DNA from: Paraglomus occultum
Taxonomy: Eukaryota > Glomeromycota > Glomeromycetes > Paraglomerales > Paraglomeraceae
Assembly (NCBI GenBank): GCA_910592205.1
Contig: CAJVPJ010000199.1
Location: 1-35,579 of the forward strand
Reading direction: 5' to 3'
Length of the DNA: 35,579 nt
Both the position numbers and the translations under genes were made by a program. The notes under the pieces were generated by a model. That model was not told the DNA's origin, did no database searches, and saw only the letters and a list, made by a program, of their open reading frames with translations. Of this stretch, positions 11,135 through 23,197 are shown piece by piece (the first letter of the stretch is position 1; each line of letters opens with the position of its first letter).

Positions 11135-13315
11135 GCTATGTTTATGTTTATGTTTTTCACAGTGCTGTATTAGTATTAGTAGAACGTGACTAAAATTAAT
11201 TAGGTTTTTGTTCACAAAAGTCTTGGTTACAGGACATACTGGTGGCAAAGTTGTTGTATTAAAAAGAACCAATTAACATAAGTCACAAATGTTGTTAGCA
11301 CACTCAAGATAGAGAAAAGTTTTGTCACCAAGTTTTTATTGTATTTGATAATTTAAATATTTGATCCTATTGTAACTGTGCTTAATAAAGGACACACAAA
11401 ATCAAAGTAATTTATCATTATCAACATCTGTGCAGTGTTTCATATAATTCAGCAAACTCTAAAAAGACTCCTCATCATAATAGTCCTATCACAACTGGTT
11501 GTCAAATTTTCAACTTCTTTCGTATTGAAAGGTAAGAAAAAGGATGGTCTGCATTTTTTTCGAAACGTTATGAAATGGTTGATCAAACTCAGCACCCTAC
11601 ATTCATCTTCAAAAGAGCTGCTCGCGTTAATATTAAGGAGAAATTATTATATTGAAACGAAATGTCTTATTATTATACTGTGTGTTTGTGTGGTGCAAAG
11701 AATGTGTCTTTTACCTGCACAATGTAGTATGTGAAAAAAAAAGATTGACATTTCTTATGATAATAAAAACTTCCTGTCCACATATCTGATATCCACCAAT
11801 TTTAGTACAAAATGCATTGTCGTTTACTGGTTCAATTTTATTTTTATTTTTTTTTTGCGCTTTTCAGTTTTTTTCGGAGCAAAGCAGATGCTTGTTTCCG
11901 AATTGACTAGTCTTCATATACGTGCAGACTGTTACCATGTCATAAACCGCAAGAAAAGATCACGTTGGAACGCTGATGTGAAAATAGTCGAAAAAATATA
12001 GCAAATGGACAATACAGATTGGGAAAATAGCGAGCAAATTGCAGGCTCACGTGTATTGCAGTTTGTTATATCAATTTTAAGTCGATGTTTAAAACGAAAT
12101 TGGAAAAAAGAGATGTCGCAAAATTTGAAAGATGATAGTAAAGGAGCAGAATAATATTCATTACGTGACTGTAAGCAATTTAAATGAAATTGCTGACAAG
12201 TTATTTAAAAGTAATAGTAATGGAAAAATAAAATTTGCGCGAAATTGTGTTCGTCAACTCACGTGCCATCCACCATGTTTACATAACGATAATAATAAGT
12301 AAATCGGATAATCTCTCTGCCCTCTCGATAAGTCGGGCATACAAACGGCTTTGACCACCCCCCACGCAAAGGAGAAGTTGTCGGTAGGTTCGTCAACTGT
12401 GATATTGTTACAATTAAGGAAGTGAAATATGCCATGTTAATGCTTTGACGTAATAAATATATGTTATTCGAAAGGGGAAGGTCGTCAGCTATTGCTATTA
12501 GCGTTTAGCGATGAAAGTTTGAGAAAATAACGGGTCTCAGACGTTCTGGACCGCACGCGCTACACTGAAGAAGTCAGTAGCGTATTATTAATAACGACAT
12601 AACAATTCAATTATGCCATTCACAACAACACCAATAGCTGCCCACACGGGTCACTATCACCCGCCAGCTAGACGCTGCCACATACAAAGAGACACTGCTG
12701 CTGTTGCTGCCACATACGACACAATGAAATACTTAGGCTTTAACAATCTATTCATTCATAATTAAGGAATATTATACTTACTTTATGATGGGTACAGTTA
12801 ATATATAATTACTGCTACACTTATTGCGATCATGGAAGATTCAGGCATTCCAATTGCTAACGCTGTAATACTCGGATCAGATTGACTATCGATCGACCAA
12901 AAAAGACCGACGCGTAATAACTAGAAAGAGTGTCTATTTATCTCAATTGGAATGTACGTTCGAAACTAACGGACCGTTTGAGAATCGAGTTCTGCTCGAT
13001 GAATAGGAAGTGATAAAATTAGACGTTATCAGGTACAAGACCAGGAGTAAATACAATAATGGTCGAACTTGGTCCAGCGTCCCAATGAACATTACTGATG
13101 GGCGGCATTAAAGCGTACTTACTAGACGATGGGTATGCAAATAATAGGAATAGGCTTAAGAGTTCCATTACTTGATTTTTATTCTGTACGGTAGCTTAGA
13201 ATGTGATAATAAAGTTGCTGAAATTAATCATGTGAAACTTGAAATTCAATAAAATTTTGACGTCAGTAACAATAAATTAAACGTTCTTTTTCAAATACAC
13301 CAAACCAATCAAAAA
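11135..13315. other. Mostly empty stretch
   Basis: A hydrophobic frame at 11435-11734 contains a signal-peptide-like run (RLLIIIVLSQLVVKFSTS) that ends at a donor-like GAAAG|GTAAGAAA near 11530. It lacks an ATG, so it is only a hint of an exon. A poly-T run lies at 11840-11870, and a small direct repeat GCTGCCACATA occurs twice at 12670-12715. Nothing else is supported. Confidence 0.35.
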
Positions 13316-13319
13316 CTGA

Positions 13320-14420
13320 TGATGGCATACATACTAATACGTCAAGAACTTTGGCTTGAACCAAAAGAAGCAGCAGTAATTATTCATCATACGAGAATGG
13401 ATGCTGCGGGAAAAATGTCATGGTAGAAGTACTGCGTAATACGTATGTATGGAGTCGCTATAAGAAATTAGACAATTTCGGAATGACGAAATCGTTAGAA
13501 TCACAATACCACTCTGTCACCAACTAATTCAAAGCTCGTCTAGACAATATTGAATTGTATATTCAGACGCAATGCTCGCGCGTTTGATGATTCAGAACTG
13601 CGACAAGTAGAGACGTGAAAGCAATCAATTGAGGATATCACGAGAGAGGTAATGCTTTTACTCGGGAGATGAGGTCGGGAAAAATTGCCCAGAAAGAAAA
13701 CATCCGGTAATCTTCAGCTTCGATATATCATGTGCTTCAGCAACGGGCATGACGGAGTTTATGAAACTGCACAGCTATCTAACTTGGAGAATCAGTTACG
13801 AAGAGGGCTAACAAGTCATGATAATTCGATGGTGATGGGGCCCGTTGATGCGTTCCGTAGTAGGAATACTAGGGATATGATTAATAAAAACAGGGGTGAA
13901 AAACTAGAGAAACGTTGACAGACTGCGATTTTCGCCGGCAAGAAGGCTACAATAACTACCGTATTGAACCGTCTAATAGTAACAAAATTTGTTATTGATC
14001 AACACTTCTTGAACAATTGGCAAGAAGTCTGGATACGGATTTCAATCGGACATGTACAATTCTATATGGAATAGGTCAATCAGTACGAGGGTAGGATTAT
14101 GAATGGTCATGTATCAGAAAAGTAGATAAGATACGATGAGGACTTGCGCAAGAGATTCTATAAAAGTATGTGGGAAAAACGGGTTTACTGAATATGTAGA
14201 CGATGAGCCTGGCATGGCGAAGAAGAGAATGCACTATGCATTAGGCATTGTGAACAGAGAATTGACTTGTAAATTCGATAGCTCGGGACACTACACTGCT
14301 ATAAGATCGAAAAACGGATATAAGGGAAAGGGTCATCTAGATGAGAAAAATAGAAAGGCACGTCATCGCCGACTGTTGCATTTTCACCTAACAGATATTC
14401 TACGCGGATACAATATTTAG
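13320..14420 (+). pseudogene. Stop-interrupted coding region, function unknown
   Basis: Protein-like translation runs through about 1.1 kb of the plus strand but is broken. An N-terminal piece (about 13320-13425) begins MMAYILIRQELWLEPKEAAV and ends at TAG. A piece near 13560-13670 contains NARAFDDSELRQVET, then a TGA, then KQSIEDITREV. The frame at 13685-13915 meets TGA at 13916-13918 yet stays open in the same frame to TAG at 14072-14074 (QTAIFAGKKATITTVLNRLI). After a frame change a 94-codon piece (14136-14420) is rich in charged residues and Gly/His. All three stop codons occur, so recoding does not explain them. No conserved catalytic motif is recognised; it could be a decayed gene, transposon or viral relic. 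Confidence 0.35.
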
Positions 14421-14514
14421 GCATTTTATTCAACATTATTTTTGGGTTCTGGTGAACGTTTGGTACTCTCTGCAACGACTCTCATGGTATATAATTAATA
14501 TTGCAAATGATAGC

Positions 14515-14542
14515 ATCCCATCCCATCCCATCCCATCCCATT
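14515..14542. repeat. (TCCCA)n microsatellite
   Basis: Five consecutive copies of the pentamer TCCCA, in a short GC-richer patch. Confidence 0.85.
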
Positions 14543-17123
14543 TCCGCACCGCCCAATAATTCGCCAACCGCTACCGTGAACGGGATCAAGTCTCGACTAC
14601 AAAGTGGGGTGAAGAATTTGAAACCTTGAAACAATAAATGCAGTTATCATCTTCAGTGTCGGTTCTCGTGCTCAACCTTCGCGGTGTGAAAATATGTGAG
14701 CGAGTGGAAAGAGTTTGGGAGAGAGAGAGTGACTATTGGCGTGGTTGATTGCGTATTGTGCAGTCGAACTGGAAGCGAGATCTGGAGCGGAAACTGAGTA
14801 GATTGGGCGCGCGCTGAACCTTGGGTTGATTGAAACAGTACAGACAATACATACGGGTATTTTTATTGATTGCCCACCCTCGATGCTTTGACATTTTGGC
14901 GTGAGAGTACGTCTAATAGAAACTATGACAGTTCGGAAAGCATCTCGCTTCTCAAAACTCTGGAGTAACGAGGATATATAGAACGTTCGTACGAATGGGA
15001 TACCAATACGTCACACACGTGCTGCTTATTATTATCTCATAAGCATCATCATCTTCCGACATCCGATTCGAACTTACGTCAATGCCAGAGTTTTAAGGTT
15101 GTCCTGGTCGCGTCTTTTGCATCACGGTCACTATTCGTCATTCAATTGCTTTTGCCCTTTGCCTCCTTGCACTGCTTTCTTCGACGTTGTCCGCTTCCCC
15201 ACTGGCTATATCTTTTACTATTATCTAAGTAGGGATGATCGTCCAAATTATCTGATATTGCTTGGTATGGTAAACGGATATTTTCCCCGGGTTGAGGTAG
15301 TTTCGACGGGAATGTGGAAGAAATACCCGGATAGATAAAGGCTCTGACAAACAGTCAGCATGTATTATTGGTAAGCTTTCTTGTCGAATAATTACACTTT
15401 TTGGTATTGATTGTGGGAAACGATTAATTGAGGTGTGTAGCCGCTCTTCTAATAACTTCGATTCTGTCTAGGGCGTTTCAAGTGGTTCTCAATTTAACAA
15501 TGAGAGTCAAGACGTCAAGGGACGTAAGAAATCTTTACGATAGAGACTGACAGCGAACGAGTTTAACAGAGTAGAGACTGCTCACTTGACTCGTGTCTCA
15601 GGTGAGTAAAAACGGGCGGTAGAGTGATACGTGATAAATGTGTCAAGGCCTAACGTCCGAACATATATTTATAGTTGTTGCATTGAAGTGGTCAATGTAA
15701 TTGCAATCGGAATACGCTGTTTTATTGAATGATTAGAAGGACACAACTTTGAACGCGTGATCCATGATACGAGTCAAGCTTTAGACTTACGATCTCAACG
15801 AGTGGGATGGCTTACAATGGTCTACATAATGTTTATCGTCAATCCGCGTCATATGCCGATATAGTTCTTAAGGTATACATGTTCAAAGAAAACAAATCGT
15901 ATAATGAAAAGCATATGTTTATTTTAAGTGAAGTGGACATTCTAGACATGAATTATTTACACCCTTCCCCCCATCCCAACCAATTTGTCTGAGGTTAAAG
16001 ATATCTTCATTTATGCTTAATATTACATATGAAAATGGATGAAACGACGTAGGCAGCTCATGTCTAATTGGACTAAGGCTGACGATGCTTGCAGATAGAC
16101 CCCCACCCCACCATTTGCCTGCGAGGGAGATTTATTGTTCTAGCCGAAGAGGCTCGTCTGAGATTAGGAAACATGTCATTCACGATTATTACAAGTCCAC
16201 GTTGTCAAAAAGAAAGCGTATGAGATAATATTTACCAAATCATAGAGGAACTTTGTATAATATTCTCCAGAGCCTCCTCACACGGCGTGACGTATTGTTT
16301 TCCTCGTTTCACGCCGTGTCGAGAGGACCTGCAACAACTAGACCTGTGAGATCAAAAGAAAAAAATTCATTCCCAATTATTAAAAAAGTCCGTTTTTCGG
16401 GAAATATTACGTGAATTATATATTTACCAATCTTTCGTAACCATTTATTTACATGGCCCACAAAGCATTTTGCATCTGAATGGTAATAGATTAAAGAGTT
16501 AAAAAATAATATAGATATTTATATGCGCGAGAACGCACAGAACCAATCCAATCCTTACTTTGTGGCGATATCAACTCTGTACGAGCCCAATGTGCGAGGG
16601 AGGTTGTTGTTCAATAACAAAAAGAAGGGGCTTTCATCGAAAATATAAGACATTTTTTCTCTGAGTGTAATTTTGGGAGAGAAAACCAGATTGTTTGGTC
16701 GGATGGCCATCGGTTTAGAAAAGCTGTTGCTGGACATTCTGCTGTGAATGTTACTCGTTCGACCAGAGAGATTTTTATAGGTTATCAAGCTTTTCTTGAG
16801 GTGTGGCTGAGCAATAACAATTGTTGATTAATTTAAGGTTTTTATAGATTTAGCTATTTTCGGACTTTGGTATACATAGCGATAGACAGAAATCTACTTT
16901 TACATTTTGAACTAAAGTTTGGGGCGTATATATTTTTAGATGGTACAAACGTTTATTGGTTGTTACAATGACTTCATATGTGAGCTATATTGGCAGATAT
17001 TTAAGAAGTATGCTCAACCCGAGGATAATATTTAGATGACACTAACAGCTATCTCACTGTTTTTAATACAATTGTACTAACTTTACGTTTGCCATTCTCC
17101 ATAGTCTACATACAAATAGGCAT
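14543..17123. other. Stretch with weak frames only
   Basis: A 79-codon plus frame (15099-15338) with aromatic- and Cys-rich content and a donor-like CTCAG|GTGAGTAAAA near 15600 hint at exons, but no start, acceptor and donor can be combined. A 61-codon plus frame (15807-15992) and a 77-codon minus frame (16555-16788) have no further support. The inverted repeat at 16280-16319 is listed separately. Confidence 0.3.
16280..16319. repeat. 11-bp perfect inverted repeat with 18-base loop
   Basis: ACACGGCGTGA at 16280-16290 pairs with TCACGCCGTGT at 16309-16319. The arms are GC-rich in an AT-rich setting. A transcript could fold here, but no polymerase terminator T-run follows and no gene adjoins. 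Confidence 0.6.
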
Positions 17124-17429
17124 TTAAGCGTACCATACGTCATCACCATCAAAGAGGACGGCATATTTTGCGTAACCATTTATTGCGTTTTTTTTTCTCA
17201 TGACCTGAAAACTTGTATTACATGGTTTATCCTTAATACTGTACACAACATGCGAGTTCTTTGTCTTTTGTTGTGAAACAACCCGGTGGTATTGAAAACA
17301 GGTATCGATATCGATATCGGCAGGTCGACCATACCGTGTAGCACTGTCATCTTGCGAAATATTCCCATAATCGATAATGCATAACGTGTAATACAGCAGA
17401 GAATGTTCTACAATCATTGGAGCGATCAA
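17124..17429 (-). CDS. Candidate gene or exon, function unknown
   Basis: This 101-codon frame is one of the more protein-like ones: it is rich in Asp, Tyr and Lys, contains four Cys, and ends with acidic and aromatic residues (YAVLFDGDDVWYA). It includes a Met near its start and a partially repetitive PADIDIDTC segment produced by a GATATC palindromic run (about 17305-17318). There is an NTS glycosylation-type site. A possible acceptor (AAGTTTTCAG) lies inside it near 17210, so the true structure may differ. No family is recognised. Confidence 0.3.
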   Translation of the reverse strand: MIAPMIVEHSLLYYTLCIIDYGNISQDDSATRYGRPADIDIDTCFQYHRVVSQQKTKNSHVVYSIKDKPCNTSFQVMRKKNAINGYAKYAVLFDGDDVWYA

Positions 17430-17687
17430 TGAATGCTAGTATTTATATATCGTTCAGGGATTAAGCAAAGAGGACATTGTTCAGTTGCCATTGCTTGCCT
17501 AAAATTTCATCGTCACTAGGTGTAAATCGCGGTTTTCAACAAAACCTCATACTTAAATAATTAAATACACATTTTAATAAATAAAGGCCAGGTCTATGTA
17601 TTAAACCGTTCTTTTAACATGACAACTTACAAAATGACAACATATAACATATACAGCAGGCAATGGCAACATACATGACATCGCATC

Positions 17688-18121
17688 GTGTATGAGCAAC
17701 AACGTTCACGGAATCGTGAACCGCAAAACACAAAAGTCATGCGTCAGATTCTATACGATCCTGACTCTGACTCTGAACCTGGCCCTGGCCCTGACCAGCG
17801 AAACGGTGTGCTCCCGCTCCCCCCTCCTCCCTCGCTAAACGAAACTACGGATTGGGCGTTGACCGAAGAATTATTTTATCGCGGGATAAACGGCCAGCAA
17901 CCTTCGAACGCCTTGGCAGATCCGAACTGGAGGACCGAACAACAAATTCTCACGAAGCGTCCCGATACGTAGATCCGGATGCCAGGGCGAAAAATTAAAA
18001 CGTCCTGGCTCAACCGTCCCATCCTAGGATCAATGCAGCCCATGCAGAGCAATGGGCAAATCTTCAATCCGAGGCACTTGACAGTTACTGTCTGCCTCGG
18101 TGCGATTTACAAATCGGTTAA
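17688..18121 (+). pseudogene. Frameshifted coding remnant with acidic Pro-rich linker
   Basis: The first part (17688-17970) is clearly protein-like: a basic N-terminal piece, an acidic and Gly/Pro-rich linker (YDPDSDSEPGPGPDQ), a run of prolines, then a Trp-containing segment (ADPNWRTEQQ). It ends at TAG. From about 17950 a second frame carries on (HEASRYVDPDARAKN), meets one in-frame TAA near 17995, and continues (NAAHAEQWANLQSEALDSYC) to TAA at 18119-18121. The reading therefore needs one frame change and one bypassed stop, or an unseen intron. The short direct repeats CTGACTCTGACTCTGA and CTGGCCCTGGCCCTG encode the linker. The family is unknown. Confidence 0.4.
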
Positions 18122-18124
18122 CTT

Positions 18125-20379
18125 TCCATTGTATATGTTCTTTCTCTTCTTTTGTTTAAATAGTAAGATGTTTCGGATCTTATGGTCTCACATAGAGAGT
18201 GATTTCACAAATAGATTAGTCTTCAAAGATGTGATCATATGGAAATTGAAAATAAACTGATTGTCGAAAACTTGAATCAAAACAAGAATCAATACTATTT
18301 CCAATGCTTTTACAAGATAAGTTGCTATATTAATATAGACAGCTGAATACATTTACAAGATATGTTGTTCGCGTTTCTCACTGGAATGTCCCAGGTAAAG
18401 CATGCTAGCAAATTGCTATAATACGTGCTTGACTGCCTACAGAATCGTCCTTCAATATTGTGTCCGACTTTACAGTCTTCAAATAAAATTTACTTAAATA
18501 TGCCACACGTTAATTTTCTTCGCTAGCGCAATATCCAAAGACGTAAAAGAATGCTCAACTGAGCCAGACAATTAACGCGAGATTTGCGAATCTTTAAAGA
18601 AGGGAGTATTAAAAAATTAGTGGTATTTCAAAAGTGGGTATAATAAATACAATCACTATGAAACGGAGTAAAGCAAGACTCGCATTCCATATGACCTCAT
18701 ATCCGACAACCCCGGCAGTCCATTATCAGTGCTCTTGGACCCATCGATTCGATCTTGCTTTGTGAGCCGCAACCGACATTCGAAACTGGAAACTTCCCAA
18801 CCGAATGAAACTAAACAATATACGCTGTCAGATAACCACAGACGATCGAATATCGAATAACTATGGTCGGACCATCCGGTTTCTATAGAACGATCAGTCT
18901 TACCCGAGAATAGTCTTCCTTGTTAACTCTCATAATCGTTCTCTTAGCTATCATCATGCCGTCTTGGTAAAAGGCCAGATCAGTTGCCGTGACTACGGGA
19001 AATGGACGCAAGAAAGTTGACGAGTAATGATTGATGGTTCAGGCGTTCGATAAAATTTCATTTCTAGAAGACTTACGTGGCAGAATGTTTTTACATTTCG
19101 TTGAACGGACGAGCGTAGTTGTGTTATCAGTTGTACTCGGAGCACCCAAGAGGCGATTGATTTTTGATGTAGATACGTGTCGATTGGCCTGCTTTACGAG
19201 ATTCTCGTCGTGTGATTACAATGGTGGTGGACGGTTGCGCTGTCTCGAAAGATAGAATATGTTGGTGCCACACTTGGTAAACCATTCTATCGTACGAAGG
19301 TAATAATGAACAGCTAGTACCGCGCCGATAACTGTTGCGCTAGAAAAAGGAACGACAATATAAAGTTCATATAAACATAGATCGATAAGCGATGCATACA
19401 ATATGTAAATAAAGAAATGATAGCAGGCCCCTCTGAGATCAGGAGCTTAAAGTATGGCTACGCAGACTCACATATTCGTTCAAGAGATCGTTCGGCGACT
19501 AGTCCGACGTGAGTAGAGCACGAGATCTGGTGAGCTATTATGACGTTCTGGTATGTGTTGAGCGTGTTGGAATTATAGGTACTCCATCATGAGAGCGGAG
19601 TTGAATTGCCTAAAGCAGATTGATTGATCAGAGATTACTTCTAACCATGTCGGTCGTCAAGAATGCATTAAATATATTTGATGACTGATTTGCAAAAAAT
19701 ATAATATTTCTCCTGCACGATGCCGATCTAGTACTTACCCGCCTGAAAGTTTCAGGAACGTGCAACTGGCCCGATCCATTTGATGTTGAACTCGAGCAAT
19801 CGTGGTCTGCACATTTAATCAAAGATGAAAATATAAATTTATGGCTTGACCATAGGACACTTATGGATGGATGGCTTTGTATGGTAAGTAGTGAGATTAA
19901 TGGCGAAGAAATAGGTAAATTTTGTAACGACGCACGCGAGCGTATGATTAATGCTTCATATTAGGGCTTTGATTCTGAGACGGCGCGGTCAATTTCATGG
20001 CACAGCTACAAGCACATTCTGTGACATTATCCACGCCTGGTAGGATACAGAACTGCATTCATAGTAAGAAAAGTAAATTTGGGTATTTTGCGGTCCCATC
20101 TTCTATTATTCAATTATTTCTGACTGTGAGCAATTTCAAATCCCATGAGTTTGGACGCATTATTTACATATCGTTTACAATTATACCTGTTCCTTAGAAC
20201 TCAATTATGCCAAACGACGAGGGGGTTTTTTTGTTGCTGCGATAAATGGATGATCGAGGCATTTTTCATTTGCTATCGGGCTAGAACTCACCCCAACCGT
20301 CCCGCCAAGAAATCTGTAAGTGAAGCGAGGAAGACGTGACAACGCCATCTTACGAATGGAAATTCATTGGTCTATTCGG
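18125..20379. other. Stretch without supported gene
   Basis: Short frames at 19031-19255 (plus) and 19628-19822 (minus) have no splice context or motif. A donor-like TATG|GTAAGTAGTGAG occurs near 19883. The region may hold further, more diverged copies of the repeated family that begins at 20380, but I cannot align them by eye. Confidence 0.3.
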
Positions 20380-20530
20380 ATGGGAGAACGAGGTCAGCAC
20401 GGAGTAAGTTTGGGAAGTTATACATTACAATCGCGTGTCGTACAGCAAAAGACTTTATTACTCATCAGATTAATTTATTCCTGTCTTGATATTGCAGAGG
20501 TCAAAGTTAGAGGATCGGGTATTTGACTGA
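20380..20530 (+). repeat. Repeated gene-like unit, plus-strand copy 1 (3' part with intron)
   Basis: The unit shows AACGAGGTCAGCACGGA|GTAAGTTTGG, an intron-like block at 20404-20497 ending in TTGATATTGCAG, then AGGTCAAAGTTAGAGGATC. The same order recurs at 20870-21010 (GATCAGCGCGG, GTAAGTTTGG, TTAATATTGCAG, GCAAAGTTAGAGATGG). After the acceptor the frame parallel to that of copy 2 stops at TGA within about ten codons, so this copy looks broken. Confidence 0.5.
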
Positions 20531-20596
20531 CCGTGTAGGAATTTCGCATTTATCACACAAAGAGCTGTCTACTTTGATGGCAAGACATCCTCGAGT

Positions 20597-21217
20597 TTGC
20601 ACTTTATAAAAACGTCAGAAGTCTCTCTTCACACTTTATTGAATCTGGAAAGCGCAGGTGGATATTGGTATAAGCTATTCGTGATAGCAGACGGGATGGA
20701 TGACCCAGGCACGTGCATGCTGTATTTCTATAAGCGAGATATTGCTGCTGTAGGTATTGTTTTGATGATTCTCAGGTGGCTAATTATAGTCTGAAAATGC
20801 AGGCCGTAGAACTATGTGTCTTGGAACTCGAGAGAATATGCTGTTATAAGTAAACCTTCGATTGCCCGGATGAAGTGATCAGCGCGGGGTAAGTTTGGTG
20901 TTCAATGAAACTATATATTAGAGCATTGTATGGTAACTTTATCCCTCATCGAATAATTTGTCTTAATATTGCAGGCAAAGTTAGAGATGGGTTATCAGGC
21001 TGACCATGCGAGATACTCGCCTTTATCGCAGACCGATATTCGCCTCGCCTCTTTTGTCTCTTTACTTCCGACTTGGCCGATTCATATTTTTCTTTGCTAT
21101 GTTGAAAAAACTCGGGTGTATCTAATTCTTCGGTTGATGTTGGAGCGTTCTCACTATATTCCAGAAAGCTTAATGGGGATGGGAGGAGTCGGCGACAGTA
21201 ATTGCACTGGAGAGTAG
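20597..21217 (+). CDS. Repeated gene-like unit, plus-strand copy 2 (two candidate exons)
   Basis: The upstream frame (20597-20794) contains LESAGGYWYKLFVIADG and a hydrophobic tail. An intron-like block (20889-20974, 86 bp, GTAAGT...TATTGCAG) leads to an exon open from 20975 to TAG at 21215-21217 (AKLEMGYQADHARYSPLSQ, then a Cys/Trp/Ile-rich hydrophobic stretch). The upstream frame ends in TGA before the donor, so the two parts do not join as they stand. The match between this copy and copy 3 at protein level (ESxxGxWYxLxVIADG) argues that the sequence was once coding. No known family is recognised. Confidence 0.35.
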
Positions 21218-21363
21218 AGTGGTTATTGATGTGTGGTTGGGACCGATCGAGCCGGAAGAGCGGTCGTTGATGTGTGAGTGGATGAGTTGGGACAGATCGA
21301 GCCGGAAGAGCGGTTGTTGATGTGTGAGTGGATGAGTTGGGGCCGATCGAGTCGGAAGAGTGG
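21212..21363 (+). repeat. 50-bp tandem repeat, about three copies
   Basis: The period is exactly 50 bases: full units at 21241-21290 and 21291-21340, a partial unit at 21341-21363, and a diverged partial unit before 21241. The core is GATCGAGCCGGAAGAGCGGT followed by TGTTGATGTGTGAGTGGATG. It separates copies 2 and 3 of the repeated gene-like unit. Confidence 0.85.
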
Positions 21364-21840
21364 AGTGTGAGACGTCGACTATAATAAGGAGATGTTCCCG
21401 AATCTGTGCTTCTACAATAACATTAGAAACATCAGAAGTTTTCTCTTCGCGTCCAGAAAGCGTGGATGGATGTTGGTATGAGCTACTCGTGATAGCAGAC
21501 GGGATACATATGACGGCAGTGGTCCTGGCTCGTTATATTTTCTATAAGGTGGGATATTATAGGCATAGTTGTGATGGGTTCAAACAACGAACAATTATTT
21601 ATTAATAACTATTCCCTCAATTACAGTCTAAAAAGGAGTATCAGTCAATGCAGGACGTAGAACTTTAATTCACGCCAAGAATTATGTTCCTGTACCCGAG
21701 GGATATGGAATGTTAACTACCTACATGATGACTGTCCGGACGGGGTTGTCTCCGCGGGCGATGTATCGCTCTTCACGTATCACAATCTTGGTTTAACCTT
21801 CACGAATTCATAAGCAGACAGCGCGGCGACTTTTGAGTAG
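21364..21840 (+). CDS. Repeated gene-like unit, plus-strand copy 3
   Basis: The 81-codon frame (21360-21605) contains PESVDGCWYELLVIADG, aligning with LESAGGYWYKLFVIADG of copy 2. The DNA GACGTCGACTATAATAAG at its start recurs on the minus strand near 30305-30325. Downstream, AATAACTATTCCCTCAAT, ATGCAGG and TACGACAATTGATG are shared with the minus-strand copy at 27640-28047. The frame closes soon after the conserved motif, so this copy is probably decayed or split by introns I cannot place. Confidence 0.35.
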
Positions 21841-22957
21841 GTAGTATACGACAATTGATGCTCAGCTGTCAGACATAATTTATACAATGGAGCTTAAAAC
21901 TGATACATCAACGACGATGAAACCGCACTTGCGATCGCCCAGTAGAGTATCCGAAATTGACTAGTATGCTTGAATGATGGAAAGATATTTTTCGCGGATA
22001 GTCATGAATTACCGGCATTGAAATCAATGTAAGACAACCAATTATTCTGCTGTTCTGTGACTTCATCGACCATATCTATATTGTAACTTAATTACAATTA
22101 TCTTCCCACATTCCAAGATAAGGGACTAACTTTGTAAAAATCGCGGTCTTCACCCAATTATGTCTCGTTCATCGTGGTCATGAGATATTTGTGAGCAGAA
22201 AACCGTGCCTTGATATTAAGAAGCGTCCCCGCGGTGATTTTGAGATACTGTTGCACAGAATTAAGCAAGCGGTTAATACAAGCACAATAAACTAAGGGGT
22301 CGCTTTTTTTTGCTGATCTCAACGTTTGACGCAAAAAACTTCTCCCAGACACATAATGACTTTGAAACATTCCATAGATGAACGAACACGTCTGTCCTTA
22401 TACACGCCATATACTCATGTACTCACAAGGATCGATCTCCCTTGTAGCATGCTTAGAATTGATAATGCTTAGAAGTTGATTTATGGTTTGCAAGAGTCGA
22501 ACGCATCGAATCTTGTGAGATGATTCATGAACTCTGTGGTATCAATGCCGTCTTCTCCTATCTGATTTATCACATGATCATTTCAAGTTATTTGATATTC
22601 CATCTAGTTTAGTTACACAATGTTTGTCGTGCTATATTTAGGCAAGGTCAAAACAAACACGTCGAACAAACCTTTGGATTGTTATTACGAACAAAAAACC
22701 ACTTTCAGTAGACAACGATTATTATTATTACGCTCGCAAGGACGCTAATAAAATAAACCACGAAGCTGCAAGGACGACGATCCAATACTAGTTGCCCCAA
22801 GAGACGGTAATTGGGCGTTCAGACAACAAGGGACAATAACGAAGGAACGTGATGAACGTTCAATAACAGCAGAGTCCTTCCGACCTGTGACGGTTTCAGC
22901 CACGCATCCTCCAATTTTGAAGGGATTATGGCTTATTGTTAAAGGCAAAGGAAAGGA
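21841..22957. other. Stretch without supported gene
   Basis: A minus frame at 22745-22948 (67 codons) is protein-like with a Ser-rich centre but has no flanking splice signals. A minus frame at 22158-22370 is similar. Nothing else is seen. Confidence 0.3.
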
Positions 22958-23197
22958 ATGGTAAAGCTTGCCGGCTACCGCACAGAAGCGAGATTGAGCA
23001 GAGAAGAGACATTGTTACCAAAAGCAATGAAAACAGATTACTGTTTTCTTGCTGTTTTGGGTATACACGCCCCCCTCCGCTACAATTCAAAGAAAGTAAT
23101 CCTCATTACGCAGTATGGGATTATCAATGAAATTATACGACCTTTATTTTTATCCAATTACGGGGACTTTGTAATGACACGCTCATTCCCATTATAA
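22958..23197 (+). CDS. Small ORF, function unknown
   Basis: This frame begins with ATG (context AAAGGAATGG) and is open for 79 codons. The N-terminal half is charged (YRTEARLSREETLLPKAMK), the rest hydrophobic with Tyr and Pro. A donor-like AAAGAAA|GTAATC near 23090 could end an exon there. No domain is recognised. An overlapping frame (22936-23130) is also open, so coding is uncertain. Confidence 0.25.
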   Translation: MVKLAGYRTEARLSREETLLPKAMKTDYCFLAVLGIHAPLRYNSKKVILITQYGIINEIIRPLFLSNYGDFVMTRSFPL

